A DNA stretch of 64,000 nucleotides from DASYKT01 sp963718105 (GTDB lineage Bacteria; Acidobacteriota; Blastocatellia; Pyrinomonadales; Pyrinomonadaceae). Positions 60,420 through 64,000 of this stretch are shown one piece after another (within the stretch, counting starts at the first letter, position 1; every line of letters starts with the position of its first letter). The DNA lies in the NCBI GenBank assembly GCA_963718105.1, contig OY970352.1, forward strand, positions 620,001-684,000. The letters are read 5' to 3'. A program made the translations under genes and the position numbers. The notes under the pieces are model-generated. The model had not been told where the DNA came from and searched no databases. It worked only from the letters and a program-made list of their open reading frames with translations.

Positions 60420-62436
60420 AAATTTCATCATTGACCATGGGCAAATTTGAATCGTAGCTGATAATCGCTTTGGTTAATTGGTGCTGATAGTGATTTACGC
60501 GGACGAATGGATAACTCACTCCGATCGCGGCTTTCGCAAATTTCCGCGGATCTTCAAATTCAATCTCATACTGATAGTTAGATCCCAGATGAGTGTCACA
60601 AAAGTGAATTGTCACGGGACGTCTGGTCAATTCATCTTTGCCATGGAAATAGCCGGGAAAGTCGTAGTCATAGTGACAAGTTTTTCCCCTTTTAGGGTCG
60701 TAATTAAGTTGAAGGATAATATCATTTTGAAAACGCGACAGATCCTCGATTTCCTCACCTAAAGAGATGTCCAAAGAGTTTAGAAATTCTCCGAGCTCAC
60801 TAAAAAAACGGCCGTGCTCGAGAGCGATACAAAGCCAGCCCCAATTATCCGGAGTCCAGCCTCGTCTTTTGCCGAAGGGCAATAACTTTTCATACATATC
60901 GCGCTGACTGTAAATAAGGTGTGTGTAGGGTATTTGAAGGTCGCCGGTATAGCTCTGATATAGATCAAAAAGCCTATTAAAGATACTTCCAAGCACCGTT
61001 TGCGGGCGGCCCTGAAAAAATAAAATCAATTTTTCATAGAATTCCCTGTATGAAACCTGGTACTTTTGATAAAGATGAATTGCAAGATAACGGGTGAAAC
61101 AACCGTTATGAAGTATTTGAATCGCCTGCGAAAAGACGGAGCAATTAACCCAGTCGGTTCTGGACAACGTATTGGTCTCAAAAACAAAATCCGCCATCTC
61201 TGTTTCATCACATGGAACTTCGACTGAGTCAAAATAAAGCGGTTTCGGCGTTAGCCGGAGACCGTAGGAATTCCTTAAAACCGGATTATTAATAGGCGCA
61301 TTAGGCAAGATCATGAAATCAAAAACACGCAGATCATTATGATTGCCCGATACCAGCAACTCATTAAGCCCATCTATGAAAGTTTCTTTTGTTTCAAGAG
61401 GCAAGCCCAGAATTAATTCCGTATAAGTATTAATACCTTCGGCAGAGTACCGTTCGTTCAGCGTCTGGTAATTTTTTACCGTGATATTTTTTCGATTGAT
61501 CGCCTCCAAAACATCTATGTTGGTGCTTTGCATGGAAAGAGTGGTTCCCATCTGCATATGGTGTTCGGCGAGAAGTTTACTGATGCTGAAAACTCTTTCG
61601 TTTGAGTTTTTGGCATAGTTAACACGAATCTGCCGCGGATAACCATACTTTTTATGAACTTTTACCAATTGCTCGGTAATTTCCAGATCTCTCGTAAGAA
61701 GCCCGAAGTTTGCATCACAAATAAATAAATTAGAGATCGCGCTTTTACCAAAAAACTCTACGTCCTCGAAAACCCTTTCTTCAGAAAACCGCCGAATTTT
61801 ACTCATTGTGCTAGAGCCCCAGTCGCAGAAAGAACAAGAGTAAGGACACCCGCGATTAGTCTCCCAGAGAGCGTAAAACTGCAAATTATCGGATTGACAC
61901 CGCTTAATCGCATTATTCAAATAACCATCGGCATATGCACTCAGCATTTCCGTCCATGAAGACTGTCTTCGAGAAGTCGTTTGGGTTTTTCCGTCACTAG
62001 TTCGGTAGGATATGCCGGGAATGTTCGACCAGTCAGGATTTGTTTTCAGGTTTTCTCTAAGCACATCCCGGAAAGTTAGTTCACCTTCTCCGTGAACTAA
62101 AATATCTACGTAAGGATGCTGTAAAAAAAAATCTTCGATCACATCGGGAATATGCGGCCCCCCCGCCACGATCAATGTTTCGGGCCATTTTTCCTTTATT
62201 AAACGAGCGACTTTCATATGTTTGCGGAAATTCCATACATAACAGGAAAAACCCGTAACGTCCGGTTTTTCCATTTTCATTAAAATATTTTCGGATGTAT
62301 CGGGCAAGAAAATCGGTTCCTGGAACAAATAATTCTTAGAAATAACAGGGTCTTTTTCGGCCGAAGCCCTCAGTAGTCCATAAATATATGGCAAAAAAGG
62401 AACCTGATTCAACGAAACGATATAAATATTCGCCAT
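60379..62436 (-). CDS. B12-binding (class B) radical SAM enzyme
   Basis: A 685-residue protein. The N-terminal cobalamin-binding-like Rossmann domain (1-130) has VTGFSCYVWNFRKHMKVARL, LIVAGGPHIPDVIEDFF and VDILVHGEGELTFRDVL. The radical SAM core has Cys197-x3-Cys201-x2-Cys204 in TNRGCPYSCSFCDWGSS. EAINRKNITVKNYQTLNE and INTYTELILGLPLETKETFI follow, then a long C-terminal domain (about 430-685). This architecture is found in methylases acting on unactivated carbons and in other rearrangement enzymes. Its length is close to the carbapenem-type methylases as I remember them. It overlaps the PhyH-like gene and lies 58 bp after the second crotonase. Confidence 0.88.
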   Translation of the reverse strand: MANIYIVSLNQVPFLPYIYGLLRASAEKDPVISKNYLFQEPIFLPDTSENILMKMEKPDVTGFSCYVWNFRKHMKVARLIKEKWPETLIVAGGPHIPDVIEDFFLQHPYVDILVHGEGELTFRDVLRENLKTNPDWSNIPGISYRTSDGKTQTTSRRQSSWTEMLSAYADGYLNNAIKRCQSDNLQFYALWETNRGCPYSCSFCDWGSSTMSKIRRFSEERVFEDVEFFGKSAISNLFICDANFGLLTRDLEITEQLVKVHKKYGYPRQIRVNYAKNSNERVFSISKLLAEHHMQMGTTLSMQSTNIDVLEAINRKNITVKNYQTLNERYSAEGINTYTELILGLPLETKETFIDGLNELLVSGNHNDLRVFDFMILPNAPINNPVLRNSYGLRLTPKPLYFDSVEVPCDETEMADFVFETNTLSRTDWVNCSVFSQAIQILHNGCFTRYLAIHLYQKYQVSYREFYEKLILFFQGRPQTVLGSIFNRLFDLYQSYTGDLQIPYTHLIYSQRDMYEKLLPFGKRRGWTPDNWGWLCIALEHGRFFSELGEFLNSLDISLGEEIEDLSRFQNDIILQLNYDPKRGKTCHYDYDFPGYFHGKDELTRRPVTIHFCDTHLGSNYQYEIEFEDPRKFAKAAIGVSYPFVRVNHYQHQLTKAIISYDSNLPMVNDEIYENKHQRHLSFPG

Positions 62437-62494
62437 GCTATTGAAACCTCTGAGAATTCTGTTACCGGATCGGCCGGTATGACGATCACACTAT

Positions 62495-63268
62495 TTATCT
62501 GCGTTGACCCGAAAGAAAAGCCTCCATAGCCTGCCGCGGTTCATTTGTATTAAATGCGACCATATGGGCATAAGAAGCATGCACAGATAATGCTTCTTGT
62601 TCTTGCAGCATCAAAAGACGAAGTCTTTCTTTCGTTAACCGAAAGGCCAGTGCCGGCTTGTTTGCCAACTGTTCGGCTAATGCCAAAGCTTTCGGCAGCA
62701 AGTCTTCTGTGGTCGTTAATTCGTTGATAATGCCCCAATCTAAAGCTTTTTCGGCCGAGACTTTGCAATTAGTCAGAACCATTTCCGCGGTCCGGGCCCG
62801 GCCGATAATGTCCCATAATGTCCACACGCCTAAGATGCACGGGATGGCATCGTCAAGCTCGGGCATAGCGAAATAAGCATCATTCGAGCCTACGCGAAGG
62901 TCACAAAGCAGAGCCGTTTGTAATCCGGCCCCCACGCAACAACCACCGATAGCCGCGATAATCGGACGGGGATACGAAAGAACCGCTCGATACAAAGACA
63001 TATGTTCTTCGATCCATGCAGTTATCTGGTTCGGAGTAAAATCTTTTGCCTCCGACAGGTCCTGTCCGGAACTGAAAGATGATTCGGAGCTGGCGAGAAT
63101 GATTGCGCGAATCTCTTGATTTGCGGCAAATGTATTAATTAAATCAGTGAGATCGAGCCTTGTTTCCCGAGTCAATGCATTTCGGCGGTCAGGCCTGGCA
63201 ATCCTGCAAATTGCGATCGAATTTTCGGTTACTTCCACCTCGATCGATTTTTTTTGAACTTGTATCAT
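62495..63268 (-). CDS. Crotonase superfamily protein, possibly CarB/ThnE-like
   Basis: A 257-residue crotonase. Landmarks are SIAICRIARPDRRNALTRET, SSFSSGQDLSEAKDF, PIIAAIGGCCVGAGLQTALL (oxyanion hole) and AYFAMPELDDAIPCILGVWT, with Glu137 in the general-base position. The W-I-x5-LY-x-AVL segment (AWIEEHMSLYRAVL) and the MPEL-x3-I-x-C-x2-G pattern remind me of carboxymethylproline synthases of carbapenem pathways and not of beta-oxidation hydratases, which have PGxGGTQRL. That comparison is from memory. It sits between two radical SAM genes with 15-58 bp gaps. Confidence 0.82.
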   Translation of the reverse strand: MIQVQKKSIEVEVTENSIAICRIARPDRRNALTRETRLDLTDLINTFAANQEIRAIILASSESSFSSGQDLSEAKDFTPNQITAWIEEHMSLYRAVLSYPRPIIAAIGGCCVGAGLQTALLCDLRVGSNDAYFAMPELDDAIPCILGVWTLWDIIGRARTAEMVLTNCKVSAEKALDWGIINELTTTEDLLPKALALAEQLANKPALAFRLTKERLRLLMLQEQEALSVHASYAHMVAFNTNEPRQAMEAFLSGQRR

Positions 63269-63283
63269 AAATATAATTCCTTC

Positions 63284-64000
63284 CTAGTTAACGGTGTTAT
63301 AAGATCTGCTCCAAGATATTTGATGTAAGTCGGAACTATCTCTTATTGCATTGACCATTTTGCTGAACGCGTCTTCATTTGAGAAATAGAACATTCCCGG
63401 GTTTTTTTCTGCTGTGTTTTTATCAGTGTTTCCATTGATAAGGGCTGTCATCGAGAGCAGATCGGAGAAACAGGAATAGAATTTGTCCAAAGGCAATTTA
63501 GTCGGAAATAAAGTATGGTAACAATCAAAAAGGTCAGGGTTATCGGAAAGCAAGAGGTGTCGGCTTTCTTCATAAAGTTGGGTTCCCGGCAAAGGGGTCA
63601 AGACGGCAAAGCTGGGTAGATCGACCCTTAGATCGGCCACGGTTTGAGCCAATTTTGCAAAATCATCTTCGGAATATTCCGGCCGAACAATAAAATTTGC
63701 TCTTACTTTTATGTTCAGGCGATGAAACAATTCGATGGCCCGGGCTGTTTGTTCGGCAGAAGTTCCTTTGTTATAGCCCCTCAATTCTTCGTCACTAGTG
63801 GATTCGGCGCCGACCATGACCGAGTGGAGCCCGGCTTCAGCCCAGCGCTCAAGGACTTCAGGGTGCCTGAGCGCCGTATCGGTACGCAAATACATATGAA
63901 ACTTTTTATTGATTTTGGACTCAATTATCGCGTCGGCAAGTAAACTCATTCGCTGGGGTTGAATAAAAGCTTCATCATCGACCACATAAACGTTATTTAC
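63284..64000 (-). CDS. Radical SAM enzyme, C-terminal part (5' partial; runs off the window)
   Basis: The frame is open to the right edge; residues VNNVYVVDDEAF are visible before any start. The part seen is the second half of a radical SAM barrel: VYVVDDEAFIQPQRMSLLAD, FHMYLRTDTALRHPEVLERW, GLHSVMVGAESTSDEELRGY and KVRANFIVRPEYSEDDF, then TPLPGTQLYEE. These are the middle and late strands of the B12-binding (BchE/HpnP-like) type. The Cys cluster and any cobalamin domain lie outside the window. It is probably first or second in the minus-strand oxidative/radical operon ending at 58868. Confidence 0.85.
   Translation of the reverse strand, partial: VNNVYVVDDEAFIQPQRMSLLADAIIESKINKKFHMYLRTDTALRHPEVLERWAEAGLHSVMVGAESTSDEELRGYNKGTSAEQTARAIELFHRLNIKVRANFIVRPEYSEDDFAKLAQTVADLRVDLPSFAVLTPLPGTQLYEESRHLLLSDNPDLFDCYHTLFPTKLPLDKFYSCFSDLLSMTALINGNTDKNTAEKNPGMFYFSNEDAFSKMVNAIRDSSDLHQISWSRSYNTVN

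Overview
The window looks like a chromosomal stretch from an environmental, Gram-negative-type bacterium. Acidobacteriota of the Blastocatellia/Pyrinomonas kind is my best guess. The pointers are a polytopic Ser/Thr kinase, a VWA protein of the type common in Acidobacteria, FG-GAP-like and delta-60 repeat secreted proteins, and an exosortase-type exopolysaccharide locus. This is inference from gene content; there is no 16S rRNA gene here. The first ~19.5 kb is visibly more G+C-rich and tightly packed than most of what follows.

Layout. (1) 1-7.9 kb, housekeeping-like: 3' part of a membrane Ser/Thr kinase, a secreted VWA protein, xseA, a DUF2939-like membrane protein, xseB, ispA and a CDP-alcohol phosphatidyltransferase. 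(2) 7.95-19.6 kb, an exosortase/exopolysaccharide locus on the + strand: exosortase, EpsI-like protein, TPR lipoprotein (PrsT-like), Wzz-like chain-length protein, ExeA-like ATPase, CpsD-like tyrosine kinase, initiating sugar transferase, Wza-like export protein and a YCF48-like repeat protein, closed by a strong terminator. (3) 19.8-21.2 kb, a secreted FG-GAP-like repeat protein, then a complete tRNA-Phe(GAA) gene with its own promoter.

(4) 21.5-38.0 kb, a genomic island. A 100-bp segment covering the 3' half of tRNA-Phe and its terminator is repeated with one mismatch 16,388 bp downstream. The interior encodes exported or membrane proteins: a minus-strand run of a secreted protein, a CHASE2 sensor, a decayed CHAT gene and two large exported TPR-CHAT (caspase-fold) proteins, followed on the + strand by a delta-60 repeat protein and a 1564-residue secreted protein with an LCAT-like lipase domain. 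Just beyond the distal repeat lies a frameshifted C-terminal remnant of a tyrosine integrase whose stop codon sits inside the repeat. This suggests that at least two elements accreted at this tRNA and that the DNA to the right may belong to an older one.

(5) 38.3-64 kb, a biosynthetic region. It starts with a protein of five KCD-containing ~46-residue repeats, a SPASM-like radical SAM enzyme with extra N-terminal Cys pairs, and an asparagine-synthetase-like enzyme with no glutaminase cysteine. Then come a NagZ-like hexosaminidase, an NAD(P)-binding protein, methyltransferase-like proteins, six glycosyltransferases, a split transketolase, a sulfotransferase, an epimerase and a DegT-type aminotransferase. 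The right end has two crotonases, a phytanoyl-CoA-dioxygenase-like enzyme and two radical SAM enzymes (one complete and B12-binding, one partial). No flippase, polymerase, ABC exporter, NRPS or PKS gene is visible. The product could be a sulfated or aminated glycan, a glycosylated small molecule, or both. The asparagine-synthetase/crotonase/2OG-oxygenase/B12-radical-SAM combination is the enzyme set used in carbapenem pathways, which is a speculative but checkable lead.
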